Below are positions 42,007 through 51,060 of a stretch of DNA of 64,000 bases, piece by piece. Source of the stretch: Oscillospiraceae bacterium (GTDB lineage: Bacteria; Bacillota; Clostridia; Oscillospirales; Oscillospiraceae); the NCBI GenBank assembly GCA_017624715.1, contig JAGAMN010000016.1:1-64000 (forward strand), in the 5' to 3' direction. Within the stretch, counting starts at the first letter, position 1; each line of letters opens with the position of its first letter. The position numbers and the translations under genes were made by a program. The notes under the pieces are model-generated. The model was not told the origin of the DNA. It made no database searches and worked only from the letters and a program-made list of their open reading frames with translations.

Positions 42007-42947
42007 ACTTCCATCACTCCCAATGCATTTTCCCAATAGATTTTGCGCAGGATTGTATCATCAACACCCCGCTCCAGCAGCTTAGCCGCCATAGCAGGAT
42101 AGCTTTGCACGCCGTCAAATCCCTCGGGCAGCTCATCACAGCCGTCCAGGTCGCCACCCAGGGCGATATGCTCACCCTCGGGATCCAGTTCCAGGAAGTG
42201 CAAAATGTGATCGCAAACCGTATCCAGATCCGGCTTTTCTCCCACAAAGGGCGCACACTGATTAAAGCCCGCCACACCGCCACTTTGGCAAATAGCACGG
42301 AACATATCGTCCGTCAGATTCCGGCTGTTGTCGCATACCGCCCGGCTGTTGGAGTGGCTGGCAACAATGGGCTTTTCCGTGATATCCATAATGTCCCAGA
42401 AACCTTCGTCGCTGATGTGGCTCACATCCACCATCATGCCAACCCGCTGTGCTTCCTTTACAAATTCCCTGCCCTGGTCAGTCAGTCCGCCACCGGTCTT
42501 ATGAGAGCCGGTCAGTACATTCATTTCGTTCCAGCCCAGGGTCGTCATCCGGAAACCAATGGTCTGCAGATCCTCCAACAGAGCCGGATCAAAGCCGAAA
42601 CCGGCAGGACCTTCAATGGTCAGAATACCGGACATAATGCCTTTCTCCTGGTTCTTCTGAACCTCCTCAGCGCTATACACTTGGCGGATCATTTTCGGAT
42701 TTTTCTCCATTTGATGCAGGATCATCGCCATTTCCCGCTCAAAAATCTCCACCGGAGACTTTTTGTACCACTGCTCCATAAAGGGTGTGGTAAAGCAGGC
42801 AAAGCACTGGGCATAGCCCGGCAAAGTCTTTGCCCGATCCAGGTCAATGTGCAGATCATTACTCTTCAGTTCGATACCGCCGCAAAGCTCCTTACCCAGG
42901 AGTCCCAAAGCGGTATCGCAATGCAGATCAAATACAGGAAAGCTCAT
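41994..42947 (-). CDS. Membrane dipeptidase (M19 family)
   Basis: A 317-residue zinc dipeptidase of the renal dipeptidase family. The metal-site motif is FDLHCDT at the start. ILTIEGPAGF carries the bridging Glu, then VDVSHISDEGFW and VASHSNSRAVCDNSRNLTD carry His ligands, and GGDLDGC lies near the end. It cleaves dipeptides, including some with D-residues. GGAGG precedes the ATG at 42947, which overlaps yraN. Confidence 0.94.
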   Translation of the reverse strand: MSFPVFDLHCDTALGLLGKELCGGIELKSNDLHIDLDRAKTLPGYAQCFACFTTPFMEQWYKKSPVEIFEREMAMILHQMEKNPKMIRQVYSAEEVQKNQEKGIMSGILTIEGPAGFGFDPALLEDLQTIGFRMTTLGWNEMNVLTGSHKTGGGLTDQGREFVKEAQRVGMMVDVSHISDEGFWDIMDITEKPIVASHSNSRAVCDNSRNLTDDMFRAICQSGGVAGFNQCAPFVGEKPDLDTVCDHILHFLELDPEGEHIALGGDLDGCDELPEGFDGVQSYPAMAAKLLERGVDDTILRKIYWENALGVMEVCCT

Positions 42948-43309
42948 GCAAATGCATCCTCCATGTGAATAATTTCCGGTTTTTCAGTCAGCTCCCCCTG
43001 GGGCGCATACACTTCTACCACATCAAACCGGGGCTGCAGATTCGTGGGATTTTGGGACAGATAAATCGACGCAGTAACCCGGATCCTGTCCTGCTTGTTC
43101 CGGTCGACGTATTCTCTCGCCCCGGCAAACTCGCTGTTTTTCCGGGTCTTGACCTCCACGAACACCAAATACTTTCGATTTTTCACGATCAGATCGATTT
43201 CACCAAACCGGCTGCGATAACCTGCCGCTACGATCTGATAGTGCTTCTTTCTCAAATACTCCGCCGCCAGGGCTTCCCCCCAGGCACCGGATAGATTATT
43301 TTTCCCCAT
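42944..43309 (-). CDS. yraN: YraN-family (UPF0102) nuclease-like protein
   Basis: A 121-residue protein with a Holliday-junction-resolvase-like fold. The catalytic pattern is GEALAAEYLRKK, GEIDLIVKNRKYLVFVEVKT (D-x(n)-ExK). Substrate not established for the family. It overlaps rnhB by 14 nt, and its ATG lies within the rnhB stop region. Confidence 0.92.
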   Translation of the reverse strand: MGKNNLSGAWGEALAAEYLRKKHYQIVAAGYRSRFGEIDLIVKNRKYLVFVEVKTRKNSEFAGAREYVDRNKQDRIRVTASIYLSQNPTNLQPRFDVVEVYAPQGELTEKPEIIHMEDAFA

Positions 43310-43910
43310 AAAACTTCTTCAAAAAGGTCATTCTGTGGATGGGGCTGGGGCCATATGTACGCAAAGCCTCGTAATGGGCCTTGGTGCCGTAACCCTTGTG
43401 GATCTCAAATCCGTACTGAGGATACAGCTTTGCCTGCTCCTCCAGAATATCATCTCTGGTGACCTTTGCCAAAATCGACGCGGCGGCAATGTTGGCACTG
43501 CGGCTGTCGCCCTTGACCACCGTCATCACCGGAAGACCAAAATCCTTTTCCCGGTTGCCGTCAATCAGGGCAAACTCCGCCTTTCCTTCCAGCTGATCAA
43601 TGGCTCGCTGCATAGCCAGGAAAGTCGCCTGCAGAATATTGATCTGGTCAATTTCCTCATGGCTGGCAAGACCGATGCCATAGGCAATTGCCCGCTCCTT
43701 GATGATGGGGAACAGCTCTCTTCTTTTCTTATCCGTCAGCTTTTTGCTGTCATTCAAGCCCGGGATCTCCACATGGGCCGGCAGAATCACCGCCGCCGCA
43801 CAAACCGGGCCTGCCAAAGGGCCTCTGCCGGCTTCGTCCACACCGCAGATGTGCACGATCCCCTGGCTGTAAAGACCGTCCTCGATCTCCCACATATTAT
43901 ATTCAGACAT
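43296..43910 (-). CDS. rnhB: Ribonuclease HII
   Basis: A 204-residue enzyme removing ribonucleotides and RNA primers from DNA. Seen: CGVDEAGRGPLAGPVCAA (catalytic Asp-Glu), FALIDGNREKDFGLP, GDSRSANIAAASILAKV and the closing GYGTKAHYEAL. RBS GGAGGG. Operon position between rbgA and yraN is the classic arrangement. Confidence 0.96.
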   Translation of the reverse strand: MSEYNMWEIEDGLYSQGIVHICGVDEAGRGPLAGPVCAAAVILPAHVEIPGLNDSKKLTDKKRRELFPIIKERAIAYGIGLASHEEIDQINILQATFLAMQRAIDQLEGKAEFALIDGNREKDFGLPVMTVVKGDSRSANIAAASILAKVTRDDILEEQAKLYPQYGFEIHKGYGTKAHYEALRTYGPSPIHRMTFLKKFYGEK

Positions 43911-44762
43911 TTACTGTCCCTCCGGCTCTTCCAGTGTAAACTTGCCCAGCTTGCCGCCACGGTACTCATCCAGCAGCACCTTGGCCATCCGCTCCAGATT
44001 CACTTCGTTTCCGCTCATCAGGAATCCCCGCTTGCGGCCTGCCATTTCCAGCAGTTCCCAACCGGGCGTACCTACAGGCGCTTCCACCTTGTACCGCTCC
44101 AGCAGGGTCTGGGGATAGAACTTGTTCAGCAGCTCCATCAGCCGGCAAGCCAGCTCTTCAATATCAATAACGCCTTCCTTCACCGCACCGGTGTAGGCCA
44201 GCATCATGCCAACCTCCGGGTCCTCGAACTTAGGCCACAGAATACCGGGGGTGTCCAGTAGCAGCAAGCCGCTGTCCACCGTAACCCACTGCTTGCCCCG
44301 GGTAACACCGGGTCTGTTTTCTGCCTTAGCGCCCTTTCTGCCGGATATCTGATTGATCAACGTGGACTTACCCACATTGGGAATCCCCACCACCATTACC
44401 CGCAGAGGACGATTCATGCCTCTTGCAGCATCCCGCTCCAGTTTTTCCGCACAGGCGGTACGGGCCGCGGGAACAAAATCAGCAATACCCTTGCGGCTTT
44501 TGCAATCCGTGGCGATCACCGCATAGCCTTTGCTACGGAAATGTGCCGCCCACCGCTTTGTAGCTGCAGGGTCAGCAAGATCCATACGGTTCAACACTAT
44601 GATCCGGGGCTTCCCGGCACAAATGCTGTCAATATCCGGATTCCGGCTGGACATCGGGATCCGGGCATCCACGATCTCACAGACCGCATCCACCTGCTTT
44701 AGATCTGCTTCGATCTGTCGCCGGGTCTTGGTCATGTGACCGGGATACCATTGGATATTCAT
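43911..44762 (-). CDS. rbgA: Ribosome biogenesis GTPase RbgA (YlqF)
   Basis: A circularly permuted GTPase needed for late 50S assembly. Order of motifs: NRMDLAD (G4) and DCKSRKG (G5) precede VGIPNVGKSTLINQI (G1) and LLDTPGILWP (G3). The family start is IQWYPGHMTKTRR. I prefer the ATG at 44762 (MNIQWYPGHM), with AGGA before it. An ATG five codons upstream overlaps the lepB stop and is also possible. Confidence 0.95.
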   Translation of the reverse strand: MNIQWYPGHMTKTRRQIEADLKQVDAVCEIVDARIPMSSRNPDIDSICAGKPRIIVLNRMDLADPAATKRWAAHFRSKGYAVIATDCKSRKGIADFVPAARTACAEKLERDAARGMNRPLRVMVVGIPNVGKSTLINQISGRKGAKAENRPGVTRGKQWVTVDSGLLLLDTPGILWPKFEDPEVGMMLAYTGAVKEGVIDIEELACRLMELLNKFYPQTLLERYKVEAPVGTPGWELLEMAGRKRGFLMSGNEVNLERMAKVLLDEYRGGKLGKFTLEEPEGQ

Positions 44763-44776
44763 CTTTTCCTGATCCA

Positions 44777-45457
44777 TCAATCCACAACTCCTATTCTGCC
44801 GAAATCCCGTTCTTCGTTGGGCTGTCCGTAAACATCCGTACCGTTTGTACCGGGCAGGAACAGAAATATCACCTTTCCCAGCACTTCCCGTTTGTCTACA
44901 AGCCCAATGTCGGGGCTGCGGCTATCCCGGGAGCCGTTACGGTTGTCACCCATCACAAACAGGCAGCCTTCCTCCACATACAGAGGAAACTGCACGCCCT
45001 CCTGTACATTGGTAGGCGTATTGGTGTAGGGCTCCTCCAGCTGCCGCCAGGTGGTCATGCCGTCATCGCTGACAAAAACAATACCCTTTTCAAAATCAAT
45101 ATCCACCCACTGCCCTTCCGTGGCAATGACCCGCTTCACGATAGGCTCACCGTCTTTGAAGCTGTCCTTAGCCGCAACGATAATATCCCCGTACTGGGGA
45201 TCGTGATAAAAGGTATTGCTCAGCAGCAGCAGATAATCACCATCCAGCAGCGTGGTATTCATGGATGTACCCGAAACCACCACTACCCGGAAACACAGCA
45301 GCAGCACAATAATGGCCGCCGACAGCAGATATACCAGATCGTGCAGATACAACAGCGCAGTCTTCTGCCAAGAGGGTTTGTTCCTTTGATTCTCGGAAAC
45401 CGGCTCTTTGTCTTCTTCCAGCCGCTGTTCCCAAGCTTCGTAATCCTTGTTATTCAA
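44777..45457 (-). CDS. lepB: Signal peptidase I
   Basis: A 226-residue membrane peptidase removing signal peptides. One N-terminal membrane helix (LVYLLSAAIIVLLLCFRVVV) is followed by the catalytic Ser65 in SGTSMNTTL and the Lys in IVKRVIATEGQ. VMGDNRNGSRDSR is box E. The start is a TTG at 45457 behind GGGAG. Located between rplS and rbgA as in other Firmicutes. Several exported proteins in this window would be its substrates. Confidence 0.94.
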   Translation of the reverse strand: MNNKDYEAWEQRLEEDKEPVSENQRNKPSWQKTALLYLHDLVYLLSAAIIVLLLCFRVVVVSGTSMNTTLLDGDYLLLLSNTFYHDPQYGDIIVAAKDSFKDGEPIVKRVIATEGQWVDIDFEKGIVFVSDDGMTTWRQLEEPYTNTPTNVQEGVQFPLYVEEGCLFVMGDNRNGSRDSRSPDIGLVDKREVLGKVIFLFLPGTNGTDVYGQPNEERDFGRIGVVD

Positions 45458-45550
45458 AACGGTCAGCTCCCATTAAAAATCCCAAAATCGGCCTTGTGCA
45501 GCGTGCACTCTGCCATAATACAACCATTATATACGAAAAGAGCATAAAAA

Positions 45551-45575
45551 AAAAGAGGGCAAGCCCTCTTTTTTT
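45551..45575 (-). terminator. rplS terminator
   Basis: Stem AAGAGGGC/GCCCTCTT flanked by long A- and T-tracts. It separates rplS from the lepB operon and should work on both strands. Confidence 0.8.
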
Positions 45576-45587
45576 TCGTTTTTTGGA

Positions 45588-45929
45588 TTAGACTCTTTCC
45601 TTGACCTTGGCAGCCTTGCCCATACGGTCGCGGAGGTAGTACAGCTTTGCACGACGAACCTTACCCTTGCGGACGGTCTCGATCATAGCAACGTTGGGAG
45701 CGTGCAGGGGGAACACCTTCTCGCAGCCGACGCCGTAGGAGATACGACGAACAGTGATGGCCTCAGAGATGCCGCCATGCTTCTTGGCAATGACAGTGCC
45801 CTCGAACACCTGAATACGCTCACGGGAGCCTTCCTTGATGCGAACATGCACACGAACGGTGTCGCCGACCTTAACTTCGGGCAGCTCTTCCTTCATGTAC
45901 TGGCTGTTCAGTGCTTTTACCAGATCCAT
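45588..45929 (-). CDS. rplS: 50S ribosomal protein L19
   Basis: A 113-residue protein with the L19 pattern: [20 protein letters not shown], the central [20 protein letters not shown] and [17 protein letters not shown], then the basic [11 protein letters not shown] end. It stands alone between its promoter and terminator. The 76-nt leader with AGGAGG could carry an L19-type leader RNA. Confidence 0.97.
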   Translation of the reverse strand: MDLVKALNSQYMKEELPEVKVGDTVRVHVRIKEGSRERIQVFEGTVIAKKHGGISEAITVRRISYGVGCEKVFPLHAPNVAMIETVRKGKVRRAKLYYLRDRMGKAAKVKERV

Positions 45930-46006
45930 AATACTTGTCCTCCTAAAAATATTAGGCGTTCTTACGGCGCATATTCGCCCGCAGAGGACCCACCTTGATT
46001 TCAGAC
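45930..46006 (-). promoter_or_regulatory. Possible ribosomal-protein leader of rplS
   Basis: The short leader contains a GGCG-AATATG-CGCC hairpin and a GC-rich stretch before the ribosome site. An L19 leader RNA is known in Firmicutes, but I cannot match its consensus by eye. Confidence 0.3.
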
Positions 46007-46012
46007 TGAGTG

Positions 46013-46041
46013 ATTATAGCACAGCAAATTCCAAAAATCAA
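46013..46041 (-). promoter_or_regulatory. rplS promoter
   Basis: TTGATT (46036-46041) and TATAAT (46013-46018) on the minus strand, 17 bp apart. Confidence 0.7.
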
Positions 46042-46115
46042 GTATTTTCTTTACAAAATTCTTACAAATTTTCCATAAAAATGCGGCCGTCGCATTGCAT
46101 ATTCCCGCAAGAACG

Positions 46116-46165
46116 TTGTAGGGACCGGCCTCCTGGACGGTCCTTCTGCAGCAACAGACTGTATC
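46116..46165. repeat. Short palindromic intergenic sequence
   Basis: Two hairpins, GGACCG/CGGTCC (46122-46127 and 46138-46143) and GCAAC/GTTGC, lie just beyond the 3' end of the small membrane protein gene. The GTAGGGACCGG type of sequence resembles dispersed clostridial repeats. There is no second copy in the window. Confidence 0.3.
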
Positions 46166-46189
46166 GTTGCCTATCAGGTGTGTAGAACA

Positions 46190-46759
46190 TTATTCTTTAA
46201 TGATTTTGTAGACGAGAACTTTCTGAAAGACTGTAATCGATCCTACGACCAAAACGGAACACAAAAGAGTCATAATCCACAGCACCACATCTGTATCTCC
46301 AAATCTAGCCAACAGCCTTCCAATCGAAAATCCACACAAACAGGACGTCGCAGTAAGAACATTACGCACTTTCTTTTGTGCTTTATCCGTTCCAGAATAG
46401 ATTTTGAGTTTGATTTTTAACGCAAAAATAAACTCGTAAGCAATCAAAAGGCAAAACATACATATCAGCAACGGCTTAATAACATTAAACCGCAGTATGG
46501 TCAAGGCCGCACATTCTATTCCCAAAACGCACAAAAATTGACCCCATTTTAATAATCCTTTACTATGTAGGTCATTCTCTTTCTTTACGCAATGAGAAAG
46601 GATAAGATATAAGATAATAATAGCTAGTCCAATCCATACATGCATTATCAATGTTGGAATAAGAAATACGGATAGCAGAAACCATACACCCGCCTTTGGA
46701 ATGCTAGACAATTTTCCACCATCTAAAGATATGGCATAGTGCTGCTGTTCACTATTCAT
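46190..46759 (-). CDS. Hypothetical membrane protein
   Basis: About 189 residues with five or six predicted membrane helices (AGVWFLLSVFLIPTLIMHVW, IGLAIIILYLILSHCV, LLICMFCLLIAYEFIFALKI, VVLWIMTLLCSVLVVGSITV). A short hydrophilic N-terminus precedes them and there are no recognisable motifs. The ATG at 46759 follows GGAGG by 9 nt. The gene is visibly AT-richer than its neighbours and has its own promoter, suggesting later acquisition. I do not recognise the family. Confidence 0.65.
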   Translation of the reverse strand: MNSEQQHYAISLDGGKLSSIPKAGVWFLLSVFLIPTLIMHVWIGLAIIILYLILSHCVKKENDLHSKGLLKWGQFLCVLGIECAALTILRFNVIKPLLICMFCLLIAYEFIFALKIKLKIYSGTDKAQKKVRNVLTATSCLCGFSIGRLLARFGDTDVVLWIMTLLCSVLVVGSITVFQKVLVYKIIKE

Positions 46760-46796
46760 TGTCACACACCTCCACTATCCTATTTAAGTTATTTTA

Positions 46797-46825
46797 ACTA
46801 TAACACATTCTCTTAAAATATGCAA
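46797..46825 (-). promoter_or_regulatory. Promoter of the hypothetical membrane protein gene
   Basis: TTGCAT (46820-46825) and TATAGT (46797-46802) on the minus strand, 17 bp apart. Confidence 0.6.
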
Positions 46826-46833
46826 TAGTTTAC

Positions 46834-46862
46834 AAAAAAAGACCCAACCGCGAGGTTGGGTC
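46834..46862 (-). terminator. Terminator of the 2-oxoacid dehydrogenase operon
   Basis: A 9-bp stem GACCCAACC/GGTTGGGTC with a GCGA loop and a seven-T run on the minus strand, 18 bp after the E1 stop. Confidence 0.88.
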
Positions 46863-46880
46863 TCTTTCGTTCATTGATAA

Positions 46881-49355
46881 TTAAACGCCAGCCTTGCTGC
46901 GGCGAATCAGCTCCGCCTCGTCGCAGGTGTTGACATTTTCGTAGCCTTCCAGGGGCACCAGCTTCTCGTTGATGGCATCCAGGATCCAGCTTGCCTGGGG
47001 GAAGAAGAACTCGTCGAACTCGAAAGGAGGTGTGATCCAGTTCTTGGCGCCCACAACGATGGGAGGTGCATCCAGGTCATCGAAGCACATCTCGGTGATG
47101 GTCTTGGCCACATCGTTCAGATAACTGCCGCGAGCGCAGGCATCGGATACCAACAGGACCTTACCGGTCTTGCGGACAGACTCCAGGATCTTGGTGTAAT
47201 CCAGGGGCACCAGGGAGTGGATGTTGATGATATCGGCTTCCATGCCATACTTCTCGCTCAGGGTCTTCGCAGCATCCACAGCGCGGTACAGGGCAGCTCC
47301 GATGGTCAGGATGGTGATATCCTTACCGTCGCGAACCTTGTTGGTGTCGCCGATGGTGATCTCGTAACGCTCAGCAGGCACGCCGCCCTCATGGAACTGC
47401 TCACCCACGTCGTAAATTCTCTGGCTCTCGAAGAAGACCACAGGGTCAGTGCCCTTCAGTGCAGTCTCCATCAGGCCCTTAGCCTCCCAGGGAGTTGCGG
47501 GGAAGCAAACCTTCAGGCCGGGGATGTGGGCACACAGAGCGGTCCAGTCCTGGCTGTGCTGAGCACCGTACTTGGAGCCCACGGAAACACGCAGCACCAG
47601 AGGCATCTTCAGAATACCGGCAGACATAGCCTGCCACTTGGACATCTGGTTGAAGATCTCGTCACCGGCGCAGCCGATGAAGTCAGCGTACATCAGCTCC
47701 ACCAGAGCGCGGCCGCCGGACAGAGCGTAACCGACAGCAGTACCGACGATAGCGCCTTCTGCCAGGTTGGAGTTGAACAGACGGCAGTGAGGCAGAGCAT
47801 CCATCATGCCACGGTAAACGGCGAATGCACCGCCCCAGTCACGGCAGTCTTCGCCGTAGGCAATCAGAGTGGGATCCTCGTAGAAACGATCCCAGATAAC
47901 CTCGGACAGACCGTCACGGAGGTTATACAGCTTCATCTTGGAAACGGGCTTGCCGTCAGCGCCGATGGGGCTGCGCTCCTTGGCCTTGATCTTCTTGTAG
48001 CCCTCAGCCTCTTCCTTGGGAACAGTGTACTCGGGCTCACGGTCGTCGAACTTCTCAACCTTCTGGTTGGAGAACATCAGGCGCTCCACAACAGCAGGAT
48101 CCTTGCGGAAATCGCAGTAGGGACTGATCTCGGGATCAGCAGCAGCCTTGCAGATCATGGTCATCCGCTCGGAAGTCTCCTTCAGGATGGCGTCGATCTC
48201 TTCCTGGGTAGTAACACCGGCAGCGATCAGCTTGGCAGGATAGGTGATGATGGGGTCAACTTCCTTCCATGCATCGATCTCTTCCTTGGTGCGGTATGCG
48301 TTCTGGTCGGACACGGAGTGGCCGGAGAAGCGGTAAGTAATGGTCTCCAGCATCACGGGGCCCTGGCCGTTACGCAGCAGCTCCAATTTGCGCTCCATGG
48401 CGTCGATAACAGCCAGAGGATTGAAGCCGTCCACAGTCTCGGCGTGGAACTGGGTGGGGCTGACACCGGAAGCGATCCGGGACATATTGCCCTGGCCCAT
48501 GGTCTCGCCACGGGTCTGGTCACCCATGCCGTAGGAGTTGTTGAAGATGTTGTACAGAATGGGCATGCCATCGTTGTGGCTCTCCCACAAGGTCTTATAC
48601 TGATCCATAGCGGAGAAGTTCAGAGCTTCCCACACAGGACCGCGGGACATAGCGGCGTCACCAACGTTGCAGACGCAGATACCCTTCTTGTTGTTGACTT
48701 TCTTATAGAGAGCTGCGCCGGTGGAAATGGTGCCGCTGCCGCCAACGATTGCATTGTTGGGGTAAATACCGAAGGGCAGGAAGAATGCGTGCATGGAGCC
48801 GCCCATACCCATGTGGAAGCCGGTCTCACGGGCAAAGATCTCAGCCAGAGTACCGTACAGAATGAAGCGGATCGCCAGCTCCTTCACGTCTTTGACTTCG
48901 CCCAGCTTCTGGGTGGAGCGCAGGCACTTGCCGTCCAGGAACTCTTCCATAACCTTCATCAGCTGCTCGTCGCTCATCTTGTTGATGGTGGACAGAGCCT
49001 TGGCCAGAATTTCGGAGTGGCTGCGGTGAGAACCGAACGCAAAGTCGTTCTCATCCAGCAGATAAGCCTGACCGACACAGGCAGCTTCCTGGCCGGTGGA
49101 CAGGTGGGCGGGGCCGGGATAGGTGTGATCGATGCCGTTGTAGCTGCCCTGGGTCTTGATCAGGTTCAGCATGGTCTCGAACTCACGGAGAATGGTCATA
49201 TCCCGGAAGATACGAACCAAGTCCTCCTTGGTAAACTTACCGGAGGCCAGCTCTTCTTCAATGGTCTTGTTATACTGGTTAACGGGAATGTCGTTAAAGG
49301 TCACCTTACCGGGCTCTCTGACCACAGAAGGATCAACAAATAAACTCTTAGGCAT
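46881..49355 (-). CDS. 2-oxoacid dehydrogenase E1 component, fused alpha and beta subunits
   Basis: An 824-residue fusion of the thiamine-diphosphate E1 subunits. Residues 1-400 are the alpha half (STGQEAACVGQAYLL, HRSHSEILAKAL, and the ThDP site VGDAAMSRGPVWEALNF...NN near residue 230; FSGHSVSDQ). Residues about 455-824 are the beta half (YGEDCRDWGGAFAVYRGM, LAEGAIVGTAVGYALSGGR, YADFIGCAGDEIFNQMSKW, SVGSKYGAQHSQDW). E1 decarboxylates a 2-oxoacid and passes the acyl group to the E2 lipoyl arm. Whether the substrate is pyruvate, acetoin or a branched-chain acid cannot be settled here. RBS AGGAGG; 14 bp after E2. Confidence 0.92.
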   Translation of the reverse strand: MPKSLFVDPSVVREPGKVTFNDIPVNQYNKTIEEELASGKFTKEDLVRIFRDMTILREFETMLNLIKTQGSYNGIDHTYPGPAHLSTGQEAACVGQAYLLDENDFAFGSHRSHSEILAKALSTINKMSDEQLMKVMEEFLDGKCLRSTQKLGEVKDVKELAIRFILYGTLAEIFARETGFHMGMGGSMHAFFLPFGIYPNNAIVGGSGTISTGAALYKKVNNKKGICVCNVGDAAMSRGPVWEALNFSAMDQYKTLWESHNDGMPILYNIFNNSYGMGDQTRGETMGQGNMSRIASGVSPTQFHAETVDGFNPLAVIDAMERKLELLRNGQGPVMLETITYRFSGHSVSDQNAYRTKEEIDAWKEVDPIITYPAKLIAAGVTTQEEIDAILKETSERMTMICKAAADPEISPYCDFRKDPAVVERLMFSNQKVEKFDDREPEYTVPKEEAEGYKKIKAKERSPIGADGKPVSKMKLYNLRDGLSEVIWDRFYEDPTLIAYGEDCRDWGGAFAVYRGMMDALPHCRLFNSNLAEGAIVGTAVGYALSGGRALVELMYADFIGCAGDEIFNQMSKWQAMSAGILKMPLVLRVSVGSKYGAQHSQDWTALCAHIPGLKVCFPATPWEAKGLMETALKGTDPVVFFESQRIYDVGEQFHEGGVPAERYEITIGDTNKVRDGKDITILTIGAALYRAVDAAKTLSEKYGMEADIINIHSLVPLDYTKILESVRKTGKVLLVSDACARGSYLNDVAKTITEMCFDDLDAPPIVVGAKNWITPPFEFDEFFFPQASWILDAINEKLVPLEGYENVNTCDEAELIRRSKAGV

Positions 49356-49369
49356 TTTCTATTTCCTCC

Positions 49370-50932
49370 TTACTTGGCCAGCAGTGTGGTGAACTGCTCC
49401 AGATTCTTGCCCAGCTCCTGCTGGAATCTTGCAGCGGGAGTGCCATCCACAGCACGGTGATCGTAGGTCAGGCTCAGGCCCATAGCGGGATAGATCTCGA
49501 TAGAGCCGTCAGCAGCCTTGCGAACGCGGTCGGTAGTGCCGCAAACACCCAGAATACCGGTCTGGGGAGGATTGATGACGGGAGTGAAGCTTTCTACACC
49601 CAGGTTGCCCAGGTTGGAAACGGTGAAGCTGCCGCCAGACAGCTTGTCGGGGTTGATAGCGCCGTCGCGGCACTCAGCAGCCAGCTCCTTGACAGCCTTG
49701 GAGATCTCCAGCAGGCTCATCTCGTCTGCGTGGAAGATGGTGGGAACCATCAGACCTCTGGGAGTATCCACAGCCACACCCAGGTTGACATGGTTGAAGC
49801 GGCGGATGGAGTTGTCATCCAGCATGTTGGCGTTCAGATCGGGGTGATTCTTCAGCGTACGGGAAACGGCGTACAGAATGATGTCACCCAGAGTAATACC
49901 GGCATACTCACCGCCTGCAGCCTTCAGAGCCTTGCGGTAGTTCAGGATGCAGGTAGCATCAAAGGAAGTGTTGTGAGTCAGCTGTGCCATGGTGGACAGG
50001 CTGGTGTGCATGGACTTGGAAATAGCACGGCGGATACCGCTGAACTTGATATCCTCGTACTCGGTCTCGGGAGCAGCAGCCACAGCGGCAGTAGCCTTGG
50101 CAGGCACGCCCTGAGCGATCAGCTTCTGCACATCCCGCTCGATGATGCGGCCGTTGGGGCCGGTACCGGCAGCCAGGGATGCATCCACACCGGCAGCCTT
50201 GGCCAGCTTGGCAGCTCTGGGAGACACGGGAGCGCCGGCCTTGACCTCAGCAACAGGAACTTCTGCAGCAGCGGCGGTAGGAGCAACAGCGGCTGCGACC
50301 GCAACAACTTCGACCACAGCGCCGGGCTTCAGGCAATCGGTGGGTTCACCGTGGGGGCCAACAGCGCAGACATTTTCCATGCAGGGCACTTCGTCGCCTT
50401 CATTATAGAAAATAGCCAGCAGCTCGCCTTCTGCAGTGGACTCGCACTCAAAGGAAGCCTTGTCAGTTTCGTATGTAAAGAGAATGTCGCCAACCTTGAT
50501 CTGATCACCGACCTGCTTCAGCCATTCGCCGATGATGCAGCTTTCCACGGTGATGCCGGCCTTGGGCATGATGACCGCCTGAGCCTTGGTGTTGCAGGCC
50601 ACAGCAGCGGGAGCAGCAGGTGCTGCAGCGGCTGCGGGGGCAGCGACGGGTTCTTCAGCGGCGCTGCCGCCACGGAGTGCGGAGCAGTCCTCCCCTGCCT
50701 GGCCGATGGCACAGACATTCACGAGGCAGGGAACTTCGTCACCCTCGCCGAAAAAGATCTCAAGCAATTGGCCCTCTGCGGTGGATTCACATTCGAAGCT
50801 TGCCTTATCGGTCTCATAAGTAAACAGGATGTCGCCGACCTTCACCTGATCGCCAACCTTCTTCTGCCACTCGCCGATGATGCAGCTTTCCACGGTAATA
50901 CCCGCTTTGGGCATGATTACTGCGGTTGCCAT
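49370..50932 (-). CDS. Dihydrolipoamide acyltransferase E2 with two lipoyl domains
   Basis: A 520-residue E2. Two near-identical lipoyl domains (about 1-75 and 120-195) each carry the lipoylated Lys in YETDKASFECES. Ala/Pro-rich linkers, a peripheral subunit-binding domain (SPRAAKLAKAAGVDASLAAG, about 240-275) and the catalytic core ending DHRAVDGTPAARFQQELG follow. The ATG at 50932 (MATAVIMPKAGITVES) has GGAGG; the longer frame upstream starts before that site. It is transcribed with E1. No E3 (lipoamide dehydrogenase) gene is in the window. Confidence 0.93.
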   Translation of the reverse strand: MATAVIMPKAGITVESCIIGEWQKKVGDQVKVGDILFTYETDKASFECESTAEGQLLEIFFGEGDEVPCLVNVCAIGQAGEDCSALRGGSAAEEPVAAPAAAAAPAAPAAVACNTKAQAVIMPKAGITVESCIIGEWLKQVGDQIKVGDILFTYETDKASFECESTAEGELLAIFYNEGDEVPCMENVCAVGPHGEPTDCLKPGAVVEVVAVAAAVAPTAAAAEVPVAEVKAGAPVSPRAAKLAKAAGVDASLAAGTGPNGRIIERDVQKLIAQGVPAKATAAVAAAPETEYEDIKFSGIRRAISKSMHTSLSTMAQLTHNTSFDATCILNYRKALKAAGGEYAGITLGDIILYAVSRTLKNHPDLNANMLDDNSIRRFNHVNLGVAVDTPRGLMVPTIFHADEMSLLEISKAVKELAAECRDGAINPDKLSGGSFTVSNLGNLGVESFTPVINPPQTGILGVCGTTDRVRKAADGSIEIYPAMGLSLTYDHRAVDGTPAARFQQELGKNLEQFTTLLAK

Positions 50933-50970
50933 ATGGATAATTCCTCCTTGGTTCATAGTTTTACATGTTA

Positions 50971-50999
50971 GTTATAACATTTCGTAACATTTCCGTCAA
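50971..50999 (-). promoter_or_regulatory. Promoter of the E2-E1 operon with repeated TAACAT boxes
   Basis: TTGACG (50994-50999) and TATAAC (50971-50976) on the minus strand, 17 bp apart. Overlapping it are an inverted repeat ATGTTA-GTTA-TAACAT and two direct TAACAT copies (50975-50980 and 50985-50990), a probable operator for the adjacent DeoR regulator. Confidence 0.65.
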
Positions 51000-51019
51000 G
51001 AGTATTTTTGTAATTTGTA

Positions 51020-51059
51020 AAAAAAATATAAGGAGTATGGAAAAAACCATACTCCTTAT
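51020..51059 (-). terminator. Terminator of the deoR-type gene
   Basis: A 13-bp perfect stem ATAAGGAGTATGG/CCATACTCCTTAT with a six-A loop, followed by a long T-run on the minus strand. Confidence 0.88.
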
Positions 51060-51060
51060 C

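Noticed and set aside
47217-50971. Long plus-strand frames of 708 and 504 codons opposite the dehydrogenase genes
   Set aside because: They mirror the GC-rich codon pattern of E1 and E2; the minus-strand genes have clear domains.
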